A stretch of 48,959 nt of DNA, taken from positions 1 to 48,959 of the forward strand of contig NOWV01000320.1 of the NCBI GenBank assembly GCA_003344405.1, in the 5' to 3' direction. Position numbers and translations under genes: made by a program. This DNA is from Trichoplax sp. H2 (Eukaryota > Placozoa > Uniplacotomia > Trichoplacea). Position 1 is the first letter of the stretch, and each line of letters opens with the position of its first letter. Positions 1 through 17,717 of the stretch are shown here, piece by piece. The notes under the pieces were generated by a model. It made no database searches. It saw only the letters and a list, made by a program, of their open reading frames with translations, and was not told where the DNA came from.

Positions 1-468
1 CCTGTACAATACAGTACCAGTACCGAGCGAGTGCTCACGTGCTAGTAGTGAATCATGGTGAATGTAGTCCGGTATGGTGGTCTACCCCATACAGCCGACT
101 TCAGAAGTAGTCCAAATGTGGTGAAGAATCCACTATGAGACTACTTGCTGATCACCTGTATACTGTACTCAGTATACTGTATACAGTACGTATGTGGTGA
201 TTGATTGATTGGCATGGACTGGAGGAGTACTAGAAATTCTTCTTCTACAGATAATCAGATATTGCTAACTGCATATTGGTCTTATTTTGGACTGTTGAAG
301 TACTGTAGTTCTGATATTTCTTATACAGTGTACAGTACTGTACTGTCGTGAATCGCATATACAGTACTGTACTACAGTAACATCATATTACTGTACTGTA
401 CAAGTGTACAGTACAGTACTGTATGTTACAGTAAGACAGGGCAGTATTGTACTGTACTGTATACAGTA

Positions 469-716
469 TGACCTGGACTGATCACTTTCGGACGGACAGA
501 CATACAATACAGTACAGTACTGTACAATGTACAGTACACAGCGATGGACTCACTACAATACTGTACTGTACTGTATGACCTGGACTGATCACTTTTGGAC
601 GGATAGACGACATACTGTACAATACAGTACCGTACAATGGACACTGCGATGGACTCACTACAATACAGTACTGTATGACCTGGACTGATCACTTTGGGAC
701 GGACAGACACCCCGGC
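469..716. repeat. Tandem repeat, three units of about 100-107 bp
   Basis: The phrase TGACCTGGACTGATCACTTT starts at 469, 576 and 676. Each copy is followed by GGACGGACAGAC or a one-base variant, then by a stretch of ACAGTACTGTAC words and GCGATGGACTCACTACAATAC. Unit spacing is 107 then 100 bp, the difference lying in the number of short palindromic words. The open frame on the minus strand only reflects this periodicity. Confidence 0.85.
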
Positions 717-991
717 TTCATTTCGCCAAAATATTATGCGAACACGTCGCTATGGTAGTGCTTAAATACGCAGACCGTCGATTTCAAATTGACTGATGCT
801 TTCTCAATTAAGGTTAAGTAATATTATATTGAATCTTATCTGTTACAAAGTTGTGCTTGAAAACAGTTATATACTGTAAGATCGGTAGATGCTATTTCAA
901 TGAGAACCAGTGATTTAGAAATAGACATTAAGATCCATTGGGTAAGAAAGTCTGCCTATCGGAGGCAGTACTAGTTGTGCTCGTTGTGTTA

Positions 992-1050
992 GTGGACTGT
1001 AGTTCAATTTTCTCAAGCTAGAAATTGAGATTTTTCTCAAGTAGTCCATT
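992..1050. repeat. Short inverted repeat, possible foldback remnant
   Basis: AGTGGACT near 992 is matched by AGTCCATT near 1043, with a loop holding CTCAAG twice. The same TGGACTACT/AGTAGTCCA pair forms a longer stem at 1831-1872, and AGTAGTCCA also occurs near 107. This suggests a small dispersed foldback family in the left flank. The stem is short, so this is tentative. Confidence 0.3.
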
Positions 1051-1830
1051 GTCCAATAACATTTTGATAAGAATAAGAATGTCCAAGGTTACATTAGCAG
1101 TCAAACAAAAAATAGGAAATGTCAAAATCTCCTCTTGCCAGGAAAGCGTCATCTTTACGCCTGCGCAATAGAGTTGACATTTTGGGGTCAATCAAAAACT
1201 CATAAACTTGCAAACAAATGCTGTACAGTACACAGTGTACACCACTCTGCCGTGGATTACTTGAAGACTACCTACAGTATACAGTAGTACTATTCTTCTA
1301 GTAGCAGTTCTGAGTCTGCGTTCAGTACAGTACGGCATGACAAACAGACTGATCAAAACGAAGTCTACTCCAAATATCAATACAGCAAATTAATTTACAT
1401 TAGTGCTGTTCTCTGCCCTAAATTCTTGGTGGCAAGGATTAAAGTCTATAAAAACAGTTTACAGTACTGTATATGTCAACTGCAGGAGACAGCTGGTGAT
1501 AACGAACGTACGCATCGTTCTATTGACAGTATTTCATATGCAGTATGTTGATAAACTTGACACGATTCTCGTCTCCCGTCTCGATTCGTTTGGCTCAGAA
1601 AGATGGCCAGCAGCGCAACACAAGTACTGCCATGATGGCATTGGTTCTTGAAGAAAACCTTCTACACTAATAATAGCCCATGACTACAAGTACTGAGGAC
1701 GTGTATAATCGACTTTGCATTTCTCGAATATTTTTACGAGTATGCGCAAGCCTAGAATTGATCACATTAGGGAAACCCCTTATTATTACATAAAATATTA
1801 TGATTGTGGCATCCAGCAGATGCATGTACT

Positions 1831-1872
1831 ATGGACTACTCCAATGACTATTTAATCATTTGAGTAGTCCAT
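1831..1872. repeat. 11-bp stem hairpin (ATGGACTACTC / GAGTAGTCCAT)
   Basis: The left arm at 1831-1841 is perfectly complementary to the right arm at 1862-1872, with a 20-base loop. It shares its arm sequence with the weaker inverted repeat near 992-1050. Confidence 0.5.
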
Positions 1873-2816
1873 GGGCCATGGCTGTACTTGTACTTTGACA
1901 TTCCACAGTTTGCGCACAGGCAGTACTGGGGGCAGCTGAGAATAGGAGACTCCCCACGGTTGATACTCCAGCAGTCTTAAAATTGTTAACGGTACTTTAC
2001 AAAGCAGTGCAGCATCTGTGAAGCTTTTCCGGTAACAATTATGGATCAATTCATTCATTAATGAATTGATTATCTCCAATTATGCAATACTGTATGTAGA
2101 AAATTGAAATTCTATAAATCCAATAACAGAATGATTACAGACCATGGCATTAATCTAATGTAGATAGTCAATCGCATTATAGTAGGGGGATTGTTTGTAT
2201 GGCTCTGCAAATAGGGTCGCCAAATTTGTAAAAGTCACGACCATCACGACAGTTCTGACTGGTACATAACAGTACATAATACGTACCGTTTACTGTCGTC
2301 CATAGTACTGTACTGTATTCAATCGTGTTTTTTGTGAACTCTATCTATGGCTGTGCTGTAGATCAAAATTCCCAATTTTCTACATTGACTGTAGGATTTT
2401 CAATGGCTATGTTCCTTGATATTAGGAGACTGCGTTGTATTTTCGAGTCCTGCAGCAACAGTGCCTAATTAATTAAGTTAATTAAGCATGACTAAATGGT
2501 TATTCATCGTTACTCGTTAGCGATGTTTACCGCCCAGTACGATAGCGACCAAAAGCGAGATGATTTGATACACTAGATTTGAAAGTTCACACTCCGATAG
2601 CAGACGCTTGCTTCTTCTCACTGGCACTGGAATAGCATACCCCTACTGTAAATAATGACAGTGCAGTGCAGTAACTGCAATTGTCATGTCATGGATCGAA
2701 ATTTGCTATCACATCATACAGTACAGTGGGTTGCTAAGTGCAAATAAGTTCAGTTCAACAAGGTGCGCCATTATTCCTTCTTCGTCTTGTTCGAACGCAC
2801 CCACCCACCCATCCAT

Positions 2817-2852
2817 GGTACGATACGATACGATACGGTACGGTACGGTATG
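2817..2852. repeat. Pentanucleotide microsatellite (GATAC/GGTAC)n
   Basis: Consecutive 5-base units run CGATA three times and then CGGTA three times, directly after a short (ACCC)n run at about 2799-2812. The two unit types differ by one base, so the array looks like one repeat with a variant spreading from one side. Confidence 0.8.
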
Positions 2853-3264
2853 GTCCATATGTGGGAGAGTACAGTACAGTGAGTACACTGGTTACTCATT
2901 CGTTCTGTACAGTGTACAGTCTGGTCCTTTTTTCCCAGCTACAGTACGTAGTGCAGTCATCCCATCACTCGATAGGATACTGTAGCGAGCTGTACAGTAC
3001 TACTGCATCATCCTCCATAGTGAAGAGCTGGACACGTGTCGCGAATGTCACAGCCTGGTGTGACGCTATGCCGCTGCAGTACAATGTACTGTACGGTGAC
3101 GCTCGGATGATATTTCCGCTATGTAATCATTACACTTGCCAGTCACGAACACCGCCTTGACTGTACACTGTACTCTGGCCTACTGTACTTGGATTGGACC
3201 ATGTGATCAGCCTTTGACGCGTATCACAATGGTAAGAGAATCCAAAGTCAATACGGCCGTCGAT

Positions 3265-3320
3265 CACGTGAACACAGCCTGTGGCACGTATAAATATGGG
3301 CTGCCGGGAAGGCGAGTGCC
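3265..3320 (+). promoter_or_regulatory. Core promoter of the Na+/K+-ATPase alpha gene (E-box, TATA box)
   Basis: TATAAATA lies at 3289-3296, about 170 bases before the start codon at 3468. A start site about 31 bases after the first T falls at 3320-3321 in CCACTCC, which fits the initiator pattern YYANWYY. A perfect CACGTG E-box sits at 3265-3270, just upstream. The 5' untranslated region would then be about 147 bases in a single exon. Motif matches are seen directly; the start site is inferred from spacing. Confidence 0.55.
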
Positions 3321-3467
3321 ACTCCTGCGCAGTCTTTCTGAAACTGCGAACTAGCGGTGGTGGTAGATTTTAGCATTGGTCGACCATCGATTTCATCGCA
3401 GTTTACACTTTTTCATTGAATTTTTGAACTTGTTTATATACTTCTATCAATCTCCAATTAAACAAGT

Positions 3468-12311
<8,844 letters not shown>

Positions 12312-12706
12312 ATAATTATTACGGCCCCAGTAAGTTTCTTAGTACGATTTGCCTTCATGACATTTGATAATAATTTTTGTGCTTGTGCTTATGGAAAAGG
12401 TCGTACATTTTGTAGCTATTTTGTAGTATTAATATGTGAGCTCGTCTGAGAAGTATCTCAAAATTTGCAGGTTACTATAATACTGTAAACTTTTTCTTGG
12501 TATCTTACAGTAGTTAATTAATTTCATCACGTCTGTCGACAGCGACACGGCTTTTAGTTCTTATTTTTGAATTCTATCTTATGTTTACTGCTTTGGATTA
12601 ATATTTAGCATTAGCTGATACAGCTTATCAGTCAGTGTCATTATGCTTGAATGCTGGGTACGTAATAATATATATATATAGTAATATAACGTTTCGAATT
12701 GTGCCT

Positions 12707-12712
12707 AATAAA
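12707..12712 (+). terminator. Poly(A) signal of the ATPase gene
   Basis: AATAAA about 395 bases after the stop codon at 12309-12311, followed by a T-rich stretch (AATCTCTTAATT). It is the first canonical hexamer after the stop in this orientation, so the 3' untranslated region would be about 400 bases. Cleavage position is inferred. Confidence 0.55.
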
Positions 12713-14307
12713 AATCTCTTAATTAATTAACTATTAGTCAATTGTTCTATTTTACTGGGAGCTATTTCGATTTCATTACTTATTATAGACCATCGCATCT
12801 GCTTAGATAATGGTTGTTGTTGCTACTTTATATAATTGAAAATGATGTTGAATATATCGCTAGCAGTTAACCGCGTTTGAGTACTTGTGCAGCAATTTTT
12901 TGCTATCGTATTCTTTACGTACAATATATTATCATTCCATGCTCAATGTAATCTAAAAGAACCAAGTTGATCTAAAAAATAATTCATCAATTTTATATGT
13001 TGTCATTTGCTTTGTTAGACTTGGTCAAAACATTTCATAATTTATTAATGCTAATAAGCTAATAAATTTAAAATTATGAGGTACCGTACCCTATTAGGGC
13101 ATCGAGTTCACAGTAAAGACCAGATATTAATCATTTCAGTCACACATGCTGGAGAAAAGTAAAGTTGGAGGTCGAAGCAACAGTTAAAAAAATAACTTTA
13201 AATTTATTGTACATTATTAGATTAAACTAGAAATTGATTTTCTATCATTCTTTGGGTATTTGACGTTCCTCGCTACAACAAATTGGATAACTATTATTTC
13301 AATAATACAGATCGATTCAGAATATTAGATCGTATGACATTCGTAATTATCTATTTATACCAAGTCCTACATCCCTTGATAGTACTAATCGGTGTGGCGA
13401 GATAAAATTGAACAAGAAACTATAAAGTATACGTTTATTATCGCTTTGTCACAAATTTATAAGCGAATTATTAATTAAGATATGGAGCAAAGTAGTAACA
13501 GTTTAAGCCAATGTTGAATCTCAGAAGTTTGGCCCACATGTGTAAAGAGAACTTTAAAAACAATTTTTAGAAAATCAATTGATACGAATTCTGTACCCTT
13601 TTTGAGTACTTTCGATGCTTTCCCGGAATTGGGTGGAGTGCTAAAACGCCTTCGTATAAATGAAATACTGGAATACGATAAGATGCCGGCAAATTAAATT
13701 ATTAAATTGAAGATTTACTAAAATTCATGGATGCATAAACAGTTGCTTATAAGAATAAGTAGTGTTGACCTTACATTACTTATGGACATAACTTATCATA
13801 CGATAGATCAATGAGAAACAGGCATGCTATGATCGAGAATATTACTATGTATCATAAGTATATTTCAGCTATATTAATCTATTTTTACAAGCTAAATATG
13901 TAAATCAGCCTCGTCTACATATCGCAGACATGTAATCACTTTGCAATTTGAAAGTATAGTATCAAATTATGACGCTATTATTCAAAATTGATTGATACTT
14001 GTACGCAGGATACTAATCTGGCTAAATATTTAATTGTGCTTATGAAACAATTTGTGTATTTCAATACTAGATAACAAATAAAATGGCATAGCGATTTTAC
14101 TGCTTAATTTATAACGCTATTCGCGAAAATTAGAGATTTGAAATATTCGCCGTCTGGCTAGCGTAAATGCTAACTGAAGTATTATGATTAGCAAACATTT
14201 TGTCTACATACTAACTTTAATTTTTCTGTCGTGATATACATGTACAGATCACAGTTTAAAATAATTTATACTTTACAGTACAAGTAATATTAAGACTTCA
14301 TACCTAC
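12713..14307. other. Intergenic DNA with one possible decayed coding patch
   Basis: Mostly AT-rich with no complete gene. At about 13510-13697 the plus strand reads in two adjacent frames as a coding-like segment. It includes FDAFPELGGVLKRLRINEI and then EYDKMPAN before a TAA. One frameshift separates it from RSLAHMCKENFKNNF. I recognise no family. It could be a relic of the neighbouring pseudogene's surroundings or chance. Confidence 0.35.
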
Positions 14308-14536
14308 CTATTTTAATCCAATAACAACCTGCTGGCCTAAAGCAAGCCTCCATTTCTATAGCATGACGGATAGATTGCATGATAGCAGTTGTTTTTTACA
14401 GCTAGCCATTCCATGAATCAAAATATCTTTATAATCCATATCGATCTCCTTCAGTTTATCACTGATTTCTTTGATGAAATTTGATCTCTCAGTACGGTAA
14501 CTATCTGGTGTTAAGGAAAGATTTGAAGCAAATCTT
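14308..14536 (-). pseudogene. NB-ARC P-loop exon with a broken Walker A motif
   Basis: The exon is bounded by a good acceptor (aatttatag|A) and donor (ATAG|gtaggt) on the minus strand. It reads RFASNLSLTPDSYRTERSN, then KEISDKLKEIDMDYKDILIH, then GMAS. At the Walker A loop the frame is lost: TGT is followed by six A where the motif needs Gly-Lys codons. The length, 229 bases, is one short of the 230 expected from its splice phases. After the break another frame continues with KTTAIMQSIRHAIEMEACF and RPAGCYWIKIG. APAF1-type NB-ARC proteins carry HGMAGCGK at this place and a Cys-Phe...Trp segment after it. Confidence 0.75.
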
Positions 14537-14623
14537 CTATAAATTTAAATCAATAGAAATGCAATTAATATTGAAATTATCCAGAGAGCAGCCATTATCT
14601 GTTTCATGGACATTAATATTTAC

Positions 14624-14666
14624 TATTCTACAATTATGAGACCGTTCTCGATAATTTCTAAAATAT
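14624..14666 (-). pseudogene. Possible 43-bp exon linking coiled coil and P-loop exons
   Basis: Bounded by ttgcacag|AT and GAATA|gtaaat on the minus strand. It starts in phase 1 and ends in phase 2, exactly what the donor at 14714 and the acceptor at 14536 require. It reads ILEIIENGLIIVE. The codon formed with the next exon is TAA, another lesion if the splice is right. Confidence 0.4.
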
Positions 14667-14713
14667 CTGTGCAATAGTATTTAATGAACAAAACTAAGAT
14701 CATGATAGCATAC

Positions 14714-15200
14714 CGATAGAATCATTATTCTGGCTCTAATCATTACTTTTATCCGATAGATTAGCTGCAGGTAATTGCTCTACAGATATTTTTATTTCTA
14801 CTACATCTTGAGCCATATCAAAGTATTGCCTTCATGTCTCCTCTGCAATTTATGCGATATCAGCGACTTGCATTTTTAACTAACCTAAATCCTGAGCCAT
14901 AGCCATGTTTCGTCTGTCTACCCTTTGAGATGTATCATTTATTCTATTCATTTCGGCAATTAGAGTATCAAATTTCTGTTCAAAATTTATCAGTAGACTT
15001 TGTGCATCGGTAGGCTTGTCATTTATCTTTGATAGTGCATTCTCTACTTCATAATGAATAATATCTACAAGATCGCTATTTAATTTCGACGTACTATTTT
15101 TTAACTCTTCTAAGGATGCTTTTACTTCTTCAAAATCATCAACAGGAGCAATTTTCATCTCTTTCTCTGCGTAATTTTTAAGCTCATGTACGTCAGAGAT
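14714..15200 (-). pseudogene. Coiled-coil exon of the decayed NB-ARC gene, four in-frame stops
   Basis: Reads ISDVHELKNYAEKEMKIAP, continues through DDFEEVKASLEELKNSTSKL and INFEQKFDTLIAEMNRIND, and after stops through LKMQVADIA, IAEET and RQYFDMAQDVVEIKISVEQL. Hydrophobic residues recur with heptad-like spacing. The stops (TAG, TAA, TGA, TAG) are each one transition from a Gln or Arg codon. The exon ends ATCG|gtatgc at 14714. The ATG at 15158 begins the longest uninterrupted piece, 92 residues, but is probably not a real start because the frame stays open and coding-like upstream of it. Confidence 0.7.
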
Positions 15201-15600
15201 GTAAAATTAGTTGAATAGAAAGGTTACACTGGAACTCTTCATCTTTAGGTTTCTGCACATGGTTAAGCCACTCATATTCAGTATCGTCATTCATTCGGCT
15301 AGATAGGCCTCCATCGATTATTGAATGTTTACGAAAACGCCAGGCTGGATAACGGTACCGTTGATCTGTCTTTAATTTATCTTTACGGTAGCAGTATTTG
15401 ACTCCATCTTTGCTATTTACTCATACTATACCTATCTAATAATTTACCTGTGTACTCATATTTCCCTAGCTGCTCTCCATAGATGATCACTTTTACATAC
15501 TTATCATACTTTGATTTATTCTTGTTATATTTAGCATTTTTTCTAAAACGCCAAAGAAAACCTACTTTGCTAATAGATGCTCAGACTGCAGTAAGTCTTC
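15201..15600 (-). pseudogene. Middle segment of the decayed gene (unidentified domain)
   Basis: Two well-composed pieces follow each other: WRFRKNAKYNKNKSKYDKY with VKVIIYGEQLGKYEYT (about 15553-15448), and NSKDGVKYCYRKDKLKTDQR with YRYPAWRFRKHSIIDGGLSS and RMNDDTEYEWLNHVQKPKDE (about 15420-15230). Both are rich in Tyr, Lys and Trp like a folded domain. A 28-base interruption beginning GTAAAT and ending GAG separates them. A one-base frame slip near 15205 separates the second piece from the coiled coil. I do not recognise the domain. Confidence 0.6.
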
Positions 15601-16290
15601 TCTAGGTGATTATTCTTCAATATAGTTAAGGATTCGATCACCACTTCCTTTGCATATTTCTTGATATACTGATAGTGGTAGTCAGATTTACTATCAATAT
15701 TGTAAATCTGATACTGAAGCATTCCAGCTAAGTCACAAACTATCATGGCTATCGATAATTTAGCAATTTTCAAACTAGGAGGCATAGCAGTGGCATTTTT
15801 AGCCTCTTTGCGATAATCAGATCGATTTTCTTCGCTTTATCAGCATATAAATGACCTTAATAGGAATCAGGAAATTTTGACTCAATGGTATATATCCACT
15901 AAGACTTTCCAATATTTTTGCTCGTTCCCCGGCTTTAGCTGGTACTTTATATTCTATAAGCAGCGAATGCACCAATAATTTACGTTTTTAACCTTCGAAT
16001 AAACGCAACCAAAAAGTGTTTAAATTTAAGGGCGCCACCAGTATTCAATTCCTCAGTAGTAGTGACCGTCCTTGATCGTCTTAATTATGTGCAACGATTC
16101 GCCGATCTTACCAGTTTTCCTTTTTATTCTTGACTCATGGTGCCCTTTTCCTTGAATGATGCTATTGCAGGAGATAATTTTAACATCTACTGATACTTTC
16201 CGTGTTAAAATAGGTTTTTTCCCTTTAGCCACTTGTATAACAGAAGTGATAACAGAATATTCCAGTGCAATCTGCGACAATTTAATACAT
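15570..16290 (-). pseudogene. Upstream segments of the decayed gene (unidentified)
   Basis: The piece at 16280-16053 opens with no ATG, follows a usable acceptor (gtcgcag|A) and ends at TGA. The next readable frame holds LLIEYKVPAKAGERAKILES and LSGYIPLSQNFLIPIK. This is followed, after frame changes, by MPPSLKIAKLSIAMIVCDLA and KKYAKEVVIESLTILKNN at 15785-15570. Frames change at least twice. The order and orientation agree with the exons downstream, so I treat them as one gene, but this is inference. Confidence 0.5.
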
Positions 16291-17519
16291 GTTAGCTAAA
16301 AATTACGCTAATTTTATTTCAACTTTAACATATACAAATACCCTCACTATGATCTCCACTCTAACTATTCCGTTATTGTACAGTGCTTAATAACAGGTTT
16401 TGATAATATAATATAAACTACAACCTATTTAATTATCACCTTATATCAATGCTTTGGCTTATAGCTATAACTATTTCAATCTAATCAAGTGAATTTATTT
16501 TTGCATCCTCCAATGTTACTTCTAGCTTAACTCGTAGATAATTATAGGACGCCTTCATAGAACAGCTTCAATTCATTAGTGTCACGATGTTGATTCTTGT
16601 TATGTATAAATTAATTCTAGTTAGTAGTGCTAATGGACGATGACATGATTATGTTTATGATATTTAATTTAACACCAACCTTATTATCGAGTTATTATTA
16701 ATTTTAGTCTCTTAAATGATTTAGTGGTGCTGATTCTCTAGGTCTTAATTGATCGTTAATTGATTTATATTAATTACGGTTGTTTACTGTTAGATTCTAT
16801 AGTATGTTATATTATAAATCTATCTCTCATTCTAATACTAATGTTAGTAAATTGTACAACCGGCATATTTCAACAATGCCCCATTAGTTTATGGCAAATG
16901 TATATAAGCCAGTGTAACGTTTTAGTTGACTAATTATCTCTTAGTCGTACACAAAGGTTTATACTTTTGTATATACTAAGAATAAAGACTCTTAAAAGCT
17001 AAACAAACTTCTACCCGCTTATAGTACTTGTGAGACAGTAGTCAGTCTAATTCGCAGTATTAATTTATCTCCTTAGTTAGTAGGAGCTCGTTAAGTAGCT
17101 AGTGAAATAGCTTAGTCGATCACAACGACGAGAAGTAACAATTAGATATTTTATATCTTGTCTGATGATTTATGAACTGTATTACCATCTATCTTTCTAG
17201 TTTTTTCTTTACCTAACAGCTTCAATTCATTGCATATGTCAGCTTATTCTCACATTTCATTATAAGTGATTAAATATCGTACTTCTTATTACAATTTTAC
17301 GTAGGTGTCCAGGTATGTAAATCCATCACCGTTCATTTGTACGTTAATAAATTAGTTCTGGGTAATAATAATTATTACCCTTGATTGCCAATAGCGAAAA
17401 TTATTTCCCTTTATGCCATTTAATCTAGCCGTAGCATTATATTGCATAATAGGAAGTGGATAGTTGAAAATTTATTTTTTACCAACCATTTTGTCCGCTG
17501 TTGACTTATTATAATGACG
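16291..17519. other. AT-rich region, no gene seen
   Basis: No long frame and no recognisable motif. The phrase CAGCTTCAATTCATT occurs at about 16562 and again at about 17217, 655 bases apart, which may be a small dispersed repeat. Confidence 0.6.
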
Positions 17520-17717
17520 AAATCATCACAAGAAATTGATTAACTACAGCACCTGAAATAATAGCGAAAATAGTTGATGCAATCCTAACATTATCAAGCG
17601 CGCTATAACCCCTTGTGCCGGCTCTTTCGACATCCCCTCCCGTAAGACAGAGACAAGAATATTTACCATTCTTTTACTCACTAGCTTTACCAGCTGCAAA
17701 ATATTTGCTTAAAGAAA
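17520..17717 (-). pseudogene. Short decayed coding patch, possibly transposase-derived
   Basis: Minus-strand frame with one internal TAA: SLSKYFAAGKASE, stop, KNGKYSCLCLTGGDVERAGT, then RGYSALDNVRIASTIFAIIS. The patch is richer in G and C than its surroundings. The GGDVERA...Y.ALDN.R pattern loosely resembles the C-terminal dimerisation region of hAT-like transposases (DVERxFSxY...LxDNRR). The resemblance is weak and from memory. It could instead be an upstream exon of the decayed NB-ARC gene, which has the same orientation. Confidence 0.3.

Larger units (their letters stand above)
1..3288. repeat. Repeat-rich intergenic region with ACAGTACTGT-type palindromes
   Basis: No gene is supported here. 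The words ACAGTAC, TACTGTAC and TGTACAGT recur densely, above all at 150-450, 480-680, 1220-1340, 2280-2310 and 2870-3180. They are short palindromes and often overlap each other, so the open frames in this stretch translate the repeat (runs of YCTVQYS-like residues) and are not genes. Base composition is visibly less AT-rich than the DNA after 12,700. The same words return only at the right end of the window (47420-48420). Smaller repeats inside are listed separately. Confidence 0.8.
14308..16290 (-). pseudogene. Decayed NB-ARC (APAF1-like) STAND gene, 5' part and P-loop exon
   Basis: On the minus strand this stretch reads as protein through several frame changes. From the upstream end: a segment ending GKIGESLHIIKTIKDGHYY (16280-16053); then LLIEYKVPAKAGERAKILES; an unidentified globular part (15785-15570); WRFRKNAKYN to YGEQLGKYEYT; NSKDGVKYCYRKDK to EYEWLNHVQKPKDEEFQ; a Leu/Lys/Glu-rich probable coiled coil (15200-14715); and finally the NB-ARC P-loop exon (14536-14308). 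In-frame stops in the coiled-coil exon lie at 14882-14880, 14852-14850, 14834-14832 and 14738-14736. The identification rests on HGMAS followed, one frame over, by KTTAIMQSIRHAIE and CFRPAGCYWIKIG, which parallels the APAF1 Walker A region. The rest of NB-ARC and any repeat domain were not found. The N-terminal parts are unidentified. Confidence 0.75.

Noticed and set aside
426-710. Minus-strand frame of 94 codons with internal repeats
   Set aside because: It translates the ~100-bp tandem repeat; its periodicity follows the DNA repeat and composition is not protein-like.
469-716. Spaced repeats as a CRISPR array
   Set aside because: Units are contiguous and diverged, without unique spacers, and the genome is animal.
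2686-3160. Overlapping plus-strand frames of 99 and 140 codons
   Set aside because: They run through the GATAC/GGTAC and ACAGTAC repeats in two frames at once and end before the ATPase promoter without splice signals.
14736-14882. Stop-codon readthrough or recoding in the coiled-coil exon
   Set aside because: All three stop types occur together with frameshifts elsewhere in the gene, which fits simple decay; the ATPase and ETS genes use the standard code.
15421-15448. A 28-base interval in the decayed gene with GT...AG ends that would restore the frame
   Set aside because: Too short for an animal spliceosomal intron; more likely a small insertion or a shrunken intron in a dead gene.
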